DNA of 64,000 bases from Pseudomonas mediterranea CFBP 5447 (lineage in GTDB: Bacteria > Pseudomonadota > Gammaproteobacteria > Pseudomonadales > Pseudomonadaceae). Below the pieces are notes generated by a model that had not been told where the DNA came from, did no database searches, and saw only the letters and a list, made by a program, of their open reading frames with translations. Each line of letters opens with the position of its first letter. Positions within the stretch are counted from its first letter, which is position 1. A program made the translations under genes and the position numbers. This document shows, piece by piece, positions 15,976 through 23,736 of this stretch. The stretch covers positions 874,590-938,589 of the forward strand of contig NZ_KN322985.1 of the NCBI RefSeq assembly GCF_000774145.1. The letters run 5' to 3'.

Positions 15976-16020
15976 AACGCCGAAAGCCCGCATTAACGCG
16001 GGCTTCCAGGGTGTTTCTTA
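15976..16020 (-). terminator. guaA terminator (copy B)
   Basis: On the minus strand GAAGCCCGC-GTTAAT-GCGGGCTTTC then GGCGTTTT, about 40 bases after the guaA stop. Stem and flanks closely match the module at 13389. Confidence 0.75.
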
Positions 16021-16051
16021 GCAATTGATGCGATCTACGTCGGACGCGGGA

Positions 16052-17629
16052 TCATTCCCACTCAATCGTCGCCGGCGGCTTGCTCGACACGTCGTAAGTA
16101 ACGCGAGAGATGCCGTCGATTTCGTTGATGATGCGGCCGGAAACGGTTTCCAGCAGCTCGTACGGCAGGTGTGCCCAGCGAGCGGTCATGAAGTCGATGG
16201 TTTCCACCGCACGCAGGGCCACGACCCAGGCGTAACGACGGCCATCGCCCACCACGCCAACCGATTTCACCGGCTGGAACACCACGAACGCCTGGCTGAC
16301 CTTGTGGTACCAGTCGGCCTTGCGCAGTTCTTCGATGAAGATGTGGTCGGCGCGACGCAGCAGGTCGGCGTATTCCTTCTTCACCTCACCGAGGATCCGC
16401 ACGCCCAGGCCCGGGCCCGGGAATGGGTGGCGATAGACCATGTCGTACGGCAGGCCCAGTTCCAGGCCAAGGCGACGGACTTCGTCCTTGAACAGCTCGC
16501 GCAGCGGCTCGACCAGCTTGAGGTTCATTTCCTCCGGCAGGCCACCGACGTTGTGGTGGGACTTGATCACGTGGGCCTTGCCGCTCTTCGCGCCGGCCGA
16601 CTCGATCACGTCGGGGTAGATGGTGCCCTGGGCCAGGTACTTGATGTTGTCGAGCTTGCAGGATTCGGCATCGAACACGTCGATGAAGGTGCGGCCGATG
16701 ATCTTGCGCTTCTTCTCCGGGTCGGACTCGCCGGCCAGGTTGGCCAGGAACTGCTCTTCGGCGTTGGCGCGGATCACCTTGACGCCCATGTTCTCGGCGA
16801 ACATGGCCATCACTTGCTCGCCTTCGTGCAGGCGCAGCAGGCCGTTGTCGACGAAGACGCAGGTCAGCTGATCACCGATGGCCTTGTGCAGCAGCGCGGC
16901 GACCACCGAGGAATCCACGCCGCCGGACAAGCCCAGCAGTACATTGTCGGTACCGACCTGGGCGCGCACCTGGGCGATGGCGTCTTCAGCGATTTTCGAC
17001 GGAGTCCACAAGGCTTCGCACTCGCAGATGTCGAGGATGAAGCGCGACAGGATGCGGCCGCCCTGCTTGGTGTGGGTCACTTCCGGGTGGAATTGCACGC
17101 CGTAGTAGCGACGCTCGTCGCTGAACATGCCGGCAATCGGGCAGCTCGGCGTGCTGGCGAGGATGTGGAAGTCTTCCGGCATCCTGGTGACCTTGTCACC
17201 GTGGCTCATCCACACGTCCAGGCCGAACAGGCCATCGGCGTCGACATGGTCTTCGATACCGTCCAGCAGGCGACTCTTGCCGACCACGTCAACGCGGGCA
17301 TAGCCGAATTCACGCAGGTCGGAGCCTTCCACCTTGCCGCCGAGCTGCTCGGCCATGGTCTGCATGCCGTAGCAGATGCCGAAGACCGGTACGCCCAGGT
17401 CGAACACCGCTTGCGGGCAGCGCGGGCTGTTGGCTTCGTGCACGGACTCGGGACCGCCGGCGAGGATGACGCCTTTGGGAGCGAACTCGCGAATCGCTTC
17501 GTCATCCATGTCGAACGGGTGCAATTCGCAGTACACGCCGATTTCACGCACGCGGCGGGCAATCAGTTGGGTGTACTGGGAACCGAAGTCGAGGATCAGG
17601 ATGCGGTGAGCGTGAATGTCGAGGGCCAT
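16052..17629 (-). CDS. guaA: GMP synthase (glutamine-hydrolysing)
   Basis: A 525-residue enzyme converting XMP to GMP with glutamine. The N-terminal class I amidotransferase carries Cys in GICYGMQ near residue 86 and the His/Glu pair in VQFHPEVTHT. The ATP-pyrophosphatase P-loop is GLSGGVDSSV near 235. The C-terminus ends PPATIEWE as is standard. It follows guaB on the same strand with a 126-base repeat-rich spacer. The 3' end of guaA is a known integration point for genomic islands in several bacteria, and accessory genes do lie directly beyond it here. Confidence 0.98.
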   Translation of the reverse strand: MALDIHAHRILILDFGSQYTQLIARRVREIGVYCELHPFDMDDEAIREFAPKGVILAGGPESVHEANSPRCPQAVFDLGVPVFGICYGMQTMAEQLGGKVEGSDLREFGYARVDVVGKSRLLDGIEDHVDADGLFGLDVWMSHGDKVTRMPEDFHILASTPSCPIAGMFSDERRYYGVQFHPEVTHTKQGGRILSRFILDICECEALWTPSKIAEDAIAQVRAQVGTDNVLLGLSGGVDSSVVAALLHKAIGDQLTCVFVDNGLLRLHEGEQVMAMFAENMGVKVIRANAEEQFLANLAGESDPEKKRKIIGRTFIDVFDAESCKLDNIKYLAQGTIYPDVIESAGAKSGKAHVIKSHHNVGGLPEEMNLKLVEPLRELFKDEVRRLGLELGLPYDMVYRHPFPGPGLGVRILGEVKKEYADLLRRADHIFIEELRKADWYHKVSQAFVVFQPVKSVGVVGDGRRYAWVVALRAVETIDFMTARWAHLPYELLETVSGRIINEIDGISRVTYDVSSKPPATIEWE

Positions 17630-17636
17630 GACTCAT

Positions 17637-17755
17637 TCTCTGATGCAGCTGCAAGCTTCAAGCCGCAAGCTGCCAGTTGATCGGGGAGAACGCGGTAGTT
17701 GCTGCAACGCAACTACCGCTTGTAGCTTGAAGCTTGTAACTCGCGGCTCGAGGCG
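17637..17755. repeat. guaB-guaA spacer with inverted repeats
   Basis: GCGGTAGTTG (17692-17701) and CAACTACCGC (17710-17719) form a perfect 10-bp stem with an eight-base loop. They are flanked by GCAAGCTTCAAGCCGCAAGC and, inverted, GCTTGTAGCTTGAAGCTTGT. The outer motif is a third kind of intergenic repeat, distinct from the two REP families here. Confidence 0.65.
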
Positions 17756-19225
17756 TTAGCCGACCCGGTAGTTCGGCGCTTCCTTGGTGATCTGTACATC
17801 GTGGACATGGGACTCGGCCATGCCGGCGCCGGTGATACGCACGAACTCCGGCTTGGTGCGCATCTCTTCGATGTTGGCGCTGCCGGTGTAGCCCATCGAG
17901 GAACGCAGGCCACCCATCAGCTGATGGATGATCGCGGTCAGGGTGCCTTTGTACGGCACACGGCCTTCGATGCCTTCCGGTACCAGCTTCTCGGCACCCG
18001 CGGAGGAGTCCTGGAAGTAGCGGTCGGAAGAACCCTGGGCCTGGGACATGGCACCCAGCGAGCCCATGCCGCGGTAAGCCTTGTAGCTACGGCCCTGGAA
18101 CAGCTCGATCTCGCCCGGCGCTTCTTCGGTACCGGCGAACATCGAACCCATCATCACGCTGTAGGCACCGGCAACGATGGCCTTGGACAGGTCACCGGAG
18201 AAACGGATGCCGCCGTCGGCGATCAACGGTACGCCGGTGCCTTCAAGGGCTGCGGCAACGTTGGCGATGGCGCTGATCTGCGGCACGCCCACGCCGGCGA
18301 CGATGCGGGTGGTGCAGATCGAGCCAGGGCCGATACCGACCTTGACCGCATCGGCACCGGCTTCGACCAGGGCCTTGGCGGCAGCGCCGGTGGCGATGTT
18401 GCCGCCGATGACCTGCACGTCAGGGAAGTTCTGCTTGGCCCAGCGGACGCGATCGATCACGCCTTTGGAATGACCGTGGGCGGTGTCGACCACCACCACG
18501 TCGACGCCGGCATTGACCAGCGCGGCAACACGATCACCGGTGTCCTTGCCGGTACCGACCGCGGCACCGACGCGCAGACGACCCTGGTCGTCCTTGCTAG
18601 CCAGCGGATAGGCCTTGGCTTTTTCGATGTCGTTGACGGTCATCATGCCCTTGAGGGCGAATTTGTCGTCGACGATCAGCACGCGCTCGATGCGGTGCTT
18701 GTGCAGCAATTCGCGGACTTCGTCCTTGCTGGTGCCTTCCTTGACCGTGACCAGGCGCTCTTTGGGCGTCATCACTTGGCGGACGGTGGCATCCAGGCGG
18801 TTCTCGAACCGTACGTCGCGGGAGGTGACGATGCCGACCAGGTCGCCATCATGCAGCACCGGAACGCCGGAGATGTTGTGCATGCGGGTCAGTTCGAACA
18901 GATCGCGTACCGTGGCATCGGCCTCGATGGTGATCGGATCCTTGACCACGCCAGCCTCGAACCGCTTGACCTTGCGCACTTCGGCGGCCTGCTGTTCGAT
19001 GGTCATGTTCTTGTGGATGATACCGATACCGCCTTCCTGGGCCATGGCAATGGCCAGACGGGCTTCGGTCACGGTGTCCATGGCAGCGGAAACCAGCGGG
19101 ATATTCAGTTCGATGCCACGGGTAAGACGGGTTTTGAGACTGACTTCGTTAGGCAGCACCTCGGAATAACCGGGCACAAGGAGAATGTCGTCGAAGGTCA
19201 GGGCTTCTTGGCTGATACGCAGCAT
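17756..19225 (-). CDS. guaB: IMP dehydrogenase
   Basis: A 489-residue enzyme oxidising IMP to XMP, the step before GuaA. The barrel is interrupted at residues 90-205 by two CBS domains (VLHDGDLVGIVTSRDVRF, VDDKFALKGMMTVNDIEK). The catalytic cysteine is in GPGSICTTRIVAGVGVP near residue 305. ATG 19225 begins MLRISQEALTFDDILLVPG, the conserved N-terminus; the 17 extra upstream codons are unlike the family. Confidence 0.98.
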   Translation of the reverse strand: MLRISQEALTFDDILLVPGYSEVLPNEVSLKTRLTRGIELNIPLVSAAMDTVTEARLAIAMAQEGGIGIIHKNMTIEQQAAEVRKVKRFEAGVVKDPITIEADATVRDLFELTRMHNISGVPVLHDGDLVGIVTSRDVRFENRLDATVRQVMTPKERLVTVKEGTSKDEVRELLHKHRIERVLIVDDKFALKGMMTVNDIEKAKAYPLASKDDQGRLRVGAAVGTGKDTGDRVAALVNAGVDVVVVDTAHGHSKGVIDRVRWAKQNFPDVQVIGGNIATGAAAKALVEAGADAVKVGIGPGSICTTRIVAGVGVPQISAIANVAAALEGTGVPLIADGGIRFSGDLSKAIVAGAYSVMMGSMFAGTEEAPGEIELFQGRSYKAYRGMGSLGAMSQAQGSSDRYFQDSSAGAEKLVPEGIEGRVPYKGTLTAIIHQLMGGLRSSMGYTGSANIEEMRTKPEFVRITGAGMAESHVHDVQITKEAPNYRVG

Positions 19226-19362
19226 CGCGGGGGCTCCCGAGCGGGAAAATGGAAGCGCGCCATTATACTCATGCACACCGTCTGGCTCAATGTAAAACTC
19301 TGTCTATTATTGGCGGGATGATTGATGGGTGAAACAGTGCCCTTATTGGCCATGCGCCGAAC

Positions 19363-19472
19363 CTGTGGCGAGGGAGCTTGCTCCCGCTCGGTCGGTCCGA
19401 CGCCTCGGGCGCAGCGACCGCCAAAAGCCAGGGCCGCTTCGCAGCCCAGCGGGAGCAAGCTCCCTCGCCACA
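19363..19472. repeat. REP pair, family B (inverted)
   Basis: TGTGGCGAGGGAGCTTGCTCCC at the left and its inverse at the right enclose a short spacer. It lies between two minus-strand genes. Confidence 0.85.
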
Positions 19473-19494
19473 GAGCCATCCTCCAGGCTGCTAT

Positions 19495-20043
19495 CTACAA
19501 CTCCACCTTCACCCAACTCACCGGCTGGTCCAGCCAATCGGCGAATTCGTCGAGAAACGTCTGCTTAAACCCCGCCTCCAGCCAGTTGTTGAAGATGAAC
19601 CCCAGGTTGGAGAAGCCGCAGGGCTGCAGGAACAGGAAGCCGTTGATGTCATCTTCGTGCCCGCATTCGGGGCAGGTGAAGTTGTCGGTGCGATCGGGCA
19701 TCCAGTCTTCCAGGCTTTCGAACAGCGCCTCGCCGATTTCCCGGCGGCACTCGGCGCAGCCCGCTTCCTCGAGAAAGCCCTTGGCCGGGGTGTAGATGCA
19801 GCGTTTGGTGATGATCTCCAGGCCATTGATCGGCTCGCCGAACGGCAGCGCGTCGGGGTGCAGGACAACGGCTCGTGCACCAGGGGCGATGGCGTGGGCC
19901 ATGCGATTGCCCGTGCGCCCGCAGGTGGTCAACTGTTCTTCGACGATGTTCTTGCGCACCAGCCAACGCACGATCGCCCGAGCCCTGGGCTCATGGACCG
20001 GCAAGGTGGAGATTTTCGGGACAATGATGCTTTGGGAGTTCAT
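19495..20043 (-). CDS. Conserved zinc-ribbon-like protein of unknown function
   Basis: A 182-residue cytosolic protein starting MNSQSIIVPKISTLPVHEPR. Two CxxC pairs (GCAECRREI near residue 95 and TCPECGHED near 125) probably bind zinc together. The surrounding sequence (GFLFLQPCGFSNLGFIFNNW) is compact and acidic. Pseudomonas homologues have, as I recall, been labelled sugar ABC transporter ATPase, but no Walker motifs are present here. No partner is evident: a REP pair separates it from guaB, and the TauE gene lies upstream on the same strand. Confidence 0.75.
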   Translation of the reverse strand: MNSQSIIVPKISTLPVHEPRARAIVRWLVRKNIVEEQLTTCGRTGNRMAHAIAPGARAVVLHPDALPFGEPINGLEIITKRCIYTPAKGFLEEAGCAECRREIGEALFESLEDWMPDRTDNFTCPECGHEDDINGFLFLQPCGFSNLGFIFNNWLEAGFKQTFLDEFADWLDQPVSWVKVEL

Positions 20044-20110
20044 GGCAAGGCCTGGGTTGCGTGTGCGGGTGCAATTGAAGGCCGGCAGCTTAATCCCTGG
20101 CCAAACCAGG

Positions 20111-20878
20111 TCAAGCGCTCAGGTAGCGCCCGATCAGCGCGAGGCCGCTGGCGAGCACCAGCCAGGTCACCAGGCGCACGAAGGTCTCGCGCGACATCTT
20201 CATCGTCAGGCGCCGGCCTATCCACAGCCCCAGCGCCATGGCCGGCAATAAACACAGCGCCAGTACCAACAAGGGTAGTTCGGCATACACGCCTGCGACA
20301 GCGAACAGACTCAAGCGCACCACGGTGCTGCAACTGATCAGCGCGCTTTGGGTGGCCCGGGCCGGTTCCTTGGGCAAGCGGCTGTTCAAATAGATTGCAT
20401 ATAAAAAGCCGCCGCTGCCGAACAAGGCCCCGAACATCCCGCCCACCGTGCCCATCGGGATCGCCCACAGTGCCGACAACTGCGTGGGTCGGGTCTTTAT
20501 CCACAGGCTGTAGATTGCGTAGGCGCTGATGAACAGGCCCATCAACAGCAACAGCAGGTCAGACTTGAGGTTGAGCAGGAAAATCACGCCCAGGGTGCAA
20601 CCGACTGCCATGCACGGCAACAACCGCAGCAATTCCGGCCGGGCAACATCCTTGCGCGACGGCAGCAGGTTGCCGAACGCCGCGACAAAATCCAGCAGCA
20701 CCAGCAGCGGCACGATTTTCGACAGCGGCAGGAACAGCAGCAGAATCGGCGCGGCTACCAGAGCGGTGCCGAACCCGGCAATGCCGAACACAATGTAGGC
20801 CAGAGCGATGGCGAGGCCGATTACCAGCCAATCCGTGGGTGCGAATGCCCATTGACCTAGCCACGACAGAGGATCCAT
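20111..20878 (-). CDS. TauE/SafE-family membrane transporter
   Basis: A 255-residue polytopic inner-membrane protein with about eight spans. The family hallmark GIAGFGTALVAAPILLLFLP is near residue 30, and the repeat FGSGGFLYAIYL near 160. Members export sulfite, sulfonates or related organic anions; the substrate here is unknown. ATG 20878 follows AAGGAAGT. The 59 upstream codons of the open frame run through a REP element and are not coding. Confidence 0.88.
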   Translation of the reverse strand: MDPLSWLGQWAFAPTDWLVIGLAIALAYIVFGIAGFGTALVAAPILLLFLPLSKIVPLLVLLDFVAAFGNLLPSRKDVARPELLRLLPCMAVGCTLGVIFLLNLKSDLLLLLMGLFISAYAIYSLWIKTRPTQLSALWAIPMGTVGGMFGALFGSGGFLYAIYLNSRLPKEPARATQSALISCSTVVRLSLFAVAGVYAELPLLVLALCLLPAMALGLWIGRRLTMKMSRETFVRLVTWLVLASGLALIGRYLSA

Positions 20879-20960
20879 TGCGCACTTCCTTGATTGGCGA
20901 AGGGCCGACTTTAGCCAGAGGTGGAGGGCATATCCAGCATTTGTGCTGGCTGTACCGCCG

Positions 20961-21028
20961 CTATCGCGAGCAGGCTCGCTCCCACAAGGACGACGTAGGA
21001 CCCTGTGGGAGCGAGCCTGCTCGCGATG
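20961..21028. repeat. REP pair, family A (inverted)
   Basis: TCGCGAGCAGGCTCGCTCCC followed by its inverse about 20 bases later, a typical REPIN between divergent genes. Confidence 0.88.
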
Positions 21029-21095
21029 AAGGCAACCCGGTCTAATTGTTTCCACACATGGAGATTAAGCGGCAAATGCCCTTATCATGCCGCCC

Positions 21096-22475
21096 ATGAT
21101 TAAAGATCCCTTTGCCCGACTGGGCCTGGACCGTGAGGTCCTGACTGTCAGCCAACTCAATGGCCGTGCGCGGGTGTTGCTCGAAGACGTATTCAGCAAC
21201 ATCTGGGTCGAGGGCGAAATCTCCAACCTCGCCCGCCCTGCCTCCGGCCATGTGTATTTCACCCTCAAGGACAGCGGTGCCCAGGTACGCTGCGCGCTGT
21301 TCCGGCAGAACGCCGCGCGGGTGCGCCAGGCCTTGAAGGACGGGTTGGCGGTCAAGGTACGCGGCAAGGTCTCGCTGTTCGAGGGCCGTGGCGACTACCA
21401 GTTGATTCTCGACACCGTAGAGCCGGCCGGCGACGGTGCCCTGCGCCTGGCCTTCGATGCCTTGAAGGAAAAGCTCAGTGCCGAAGGTCTGTTCAGCGCC
21501 GAGCGCAAGGTGCCCCTGCCCGCTCATCCGCAACGCATCGGCATCATCAGTTCGCCCACCGGCGCGGTGATCCGCGACATCATCAGCGTGTTCCGTCGCC
21601 GTGCGCCGCAGATTGCCCTGACGCTGATCCCCACCGCCGTGCAGGGCCGCGAAGCCACCGCACAGATCGTCCGCGCCTTGAAGCTGGCGGACGCCCGGGG
21701 TTTCGACGCGCTGATCCTCGCCCGTGGCGGCGGTTCGCTGGAAGACTTGTGGTGCTTCAACGAAGAAGCCGTGGCCCGGGCCGTGGACGCCTGCGTGACA
21801 CCGATCGTCAGCGCCGTTGGCCATGAAACCGACGTGTCCATCAGCGATTTCGTCGCCGACGTACGCGCTCCAACGCCGTCCGCCGCCGCCGAACTGCTGG
21901 CGCCGGACGCTGGCGATCTGGTGCGCCGGGTCGAAAGCCTGCATCGGCGGCTGGTGATGCGCATGCGCGACCGCTTGATGCGCGATCAACTGCGCCTCGA
22001 AGGCCTGACCCGACGCCTGCGCCACCCCGGTGAACGCCTGCGCCAACAAGCCCAACGCCTCGACGACCTGGACATGCGCCTGCGCCGGGCCTTCGAACGC
22101 AGCCTCAATACCCGCCGCGAACGCCTGATCCGCCTGGAAACCCGCCTGGCCGGACAGCATCCGGGCCGGCACCTGGCGCTGCTGCGCCAGCGCCTGGACA
22201 GCCTGGCCGAACGCCTGCCCCGGGCCATGCGCGAAGGCTTGAAGGCGCGACGCGTGCAATTGCACAACCAGATGCAGACGCTGCACATCGTCAGCCCCCT
22301 GGCGACCCTCGGCCGGGGCTACAGCATTTTGTTGGACGAACGCGGCCATGCGATCCGCAGTGCCGGACAGACCCAGACCGGCCAGCGCCTGACGGCCCGG
22401 CTCGGCGAAGGCGAATTGCTGGTGCGGGTCGAAGACAATCACCTGACGCCGGTCACCCTTTCTCTACTGGATTGA
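21096..22475 (+). CDS. xseA: Exodeoxyribonuclease VII large subunit
   Basis: A 459-residue nuclease subunit. It has an N-terminal OB-fold (VSQLNGRARVLLEDVFSNIWVEGEIS), the catalytic core with GIISSPTGAVIRDI and LARGGGSLEDLWCFNEE near residues 145-215, and a long Arg/Leu coiled coil after 275. ATG 21096 (MIKDPFARLG) is preferred to the ATG three codons earlier because family members begin there. The small subunit XseB is not in the window. The next gene starts three bases after the stop. Confidence 0.97.
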   Translation: MIKDPFARLGLDREVLTVSQLNGRARVLLEDVFSNIWVEGEISNLARPASGHVYFTLKDSGAQVRCALFRQNAARVRQALKDGLAVKVRGKVSLFEGRGDYQLILDTVEPAGDGALRLAFDALKEKLSAEGLFSAERKVPLPAHPQRIGIISSPTGAVIRDIISVFRRRAPQIALTLIPTAVQGREATAQIVRALKLADARGFDALILARGGGSLEDLWCFNEEAVARAVDACVTPIVSAVGHETDVSISDFVADVRAPTPSAAAELLAPDAGDLVRRVESLHRRLVMRMRDRLMRDQLRLEGLTRRLRHPGERLRQQAQRLDDLDMRLRRAFERSLNTRRERLIRLETRLAGQHPGRHLALLRQRLDSLAERLPRAMREGLKARRVQLHNQMQTLHIVSPLATLGRGYSILLDERGHAIRSAGQTQTGQRLTARLGEGELLVRVEDNHLTPVTLSLLD

Positions 22476-22478
22476 TCC

Positions 22479-23300
22479 ATGCCGCGATTTCTAGCGCCCC
22501 TGCTGTTGCTGTGCCTGACCTTCAACGCCCATGCCGACAGTTACATCACCCGCTTGCTGAACAAACCGGTGCCGGGGGGCGTGGCCGTGGTCGACCTGGG
22601 CTCCGCGGCCCAGGCGCCGAAAGCCAGCTATCAGGGCAAGCCGGTGCTGGTGGTCAAGGAACAGAACAACTGGCTGGCGATTGTCGGCATCCCGCTGACC
22701 GTCCAGCCGGGCACCCAGCAGGTCAGCAGCGGCGGCAGCACCCAACCGTTCGTGGTCGGCTATAAAAAGTACCCCGAGCAGCACATCACTCTGAAGAACA
22801 AGCGTCAGGTCAATCCGAACCCGGCGGACCTCAAGCGTATCGACGCAGAACTGGCCGTGCAGTTGAAGGCCTACCGCAGCTTCAGCCCGAACATCCCCAG
22901 CAACCTGCTATTGGACAAGCCGGTCAACGGCCCGCTGTCGAGCCGGTTTGGCGTGCGTCGCTTCTTCAACGGCGAAGAGCGCAACCCCCACGCCGGCCTG
23001 GACTTCGCCGTGCCCGCCGGCACGCCGATCAAGACGCCGGCGGCCGGCAAGGTGATCCTCACCGGTAACTACTTCTTCAACGGCAATACCGTGTTCGTCG
23101 ACCATGGCCAGGGCTTCATCAGCATGTTCTGCCATATGTCGAAAATCGATGTGAAGGTCGGCCAGCAACTGGCCCGGGGCGCGGTGGTGGGCAAGGTCGG
23201 CGCCACCGGTCGAGCGACCGGGCCGCACATGCACTGGAACATCAGCCTGAATGATGCGCGGGTGGATCCGGCGATTTTCATCGGGGCGTTCGAGCCCTGA
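22479..23300 (+). CDS. Secreted M23-family metallopeptidase
   Basis: A 273-residue periplasmic LytM-type peptidase. The signal peptide is MPRFLAPLLLLCLTFNAHA, with cleavage after HADS or so. The C-terminal M23 domain (about residues 150-262) keeps the zinc ligands, His and Asp in HAGLDFAVPAG and HxH in GPHMHW, so it is likely catalytic and not a degenerate activator. It would cut peptidoglycan cross-links. It follows xseA by three bases and may be co-expressed, although the functions are unrelated. Confidence 0.93.
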   Translation: MPRFLAPLLLLCLTFNAHADSYITRLLNKPVPGGVAVVDLGSAAQAPKASYQGKPVLVVKEQNNWLAIVGIPLTVQPGTQQVSSGGSTQPFVVGYKKYPEQHITLKNKRQVNPNPADLKRIDAELAVQLKAYRSFSPNIPSNLLLDKPVNGPLSSRFGVRRFFNGEERNPHAGLDFAVPAGTPIKTPAAGKVILTGNYFFNGNTVFVDHGQGFISMFCHMSKIDVKVGQQLARGAVVGKVGATGRATGPHMHWNISLNDARVDPAIFIGAFEP

Positions 23301-23324
23301 GTTTTGTGTGAGGCGACAGGCCCC

Positions 23325-23391
23325 CATCGAGAGCAGGCTCGCTCCCACAGGGTTCTACGCAGTCCTGTGGGAGCGAGCCTGCTCTCGATGG
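23325..23391. repeat. REP pair, family A (inverted)
   Basis: Two inverted copies of the GGGAGCGAGCCTGCTC motif, with a shared variant ATCGAGAGCAGG in both arms. This indicates that the two halves evolve together. Confidence 0.88.
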
Positions 23392-23567
23392 CAGCAGCTG
23401 CATCTCCCGCCCATCATGAATTGCCAGGCTCTAAACATCGACGCAATAAAAATACAAACTATTCGGTCATGCGCGATTAAATCTCGCAAACCCACCAAAA
23501 AGCAGAACTTCTCTCAATTTTTTCCGACTGCTTGCGATCCTCCCCCCACCCGGTTAGGGTTGAGGGC

Positions 23568-23645
23568 ATGAAAACCTCTCACACCCTCATCCAGCTTCGC
23601 CAGCACCGCAGCCTGTGCCTCGTCAGCGCACGACTGCCGGGCTGA
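23568..23645 (+). CDS. Candidate leader peptide upstream of leuA
   Basis: ATG 23568 to TGA 23645 encodes 25 residues, MKTSHTLIQLRQHRSLCLVS then ARLPG, preceded by GGTTGAGGG. Five of 25 codons are Leu, though none are adjacent. TGCCGG at its end (23634-23639) can pair with CCGGCA at 23691-23696, just before a TTTTT run at 23704. This arrangement suggests ribosome-mediated control of leuA. It is a candidate only. Confidence 0.4.
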   Translation: MKTSHTLIQLRQHRSLCLVSARLPG

Positions 23646-23736
23646 ATCGCAGCACCCCGTCCAGGCTCTAGAGCCACCCCGTTCGAACCACCGGCAGGCC
23701 GCCTTTTTCCGGCCACGACAATAAAGGATTCCGCCC

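Noticed and set aside
16052..16080. guaA 3' end as an island attachment site with a second copy elsewhere
   Set aside because: I found no other copy of the last guaA codons in the window and no integrase gene, so a tyrosine-recombinase island cannot be supported.
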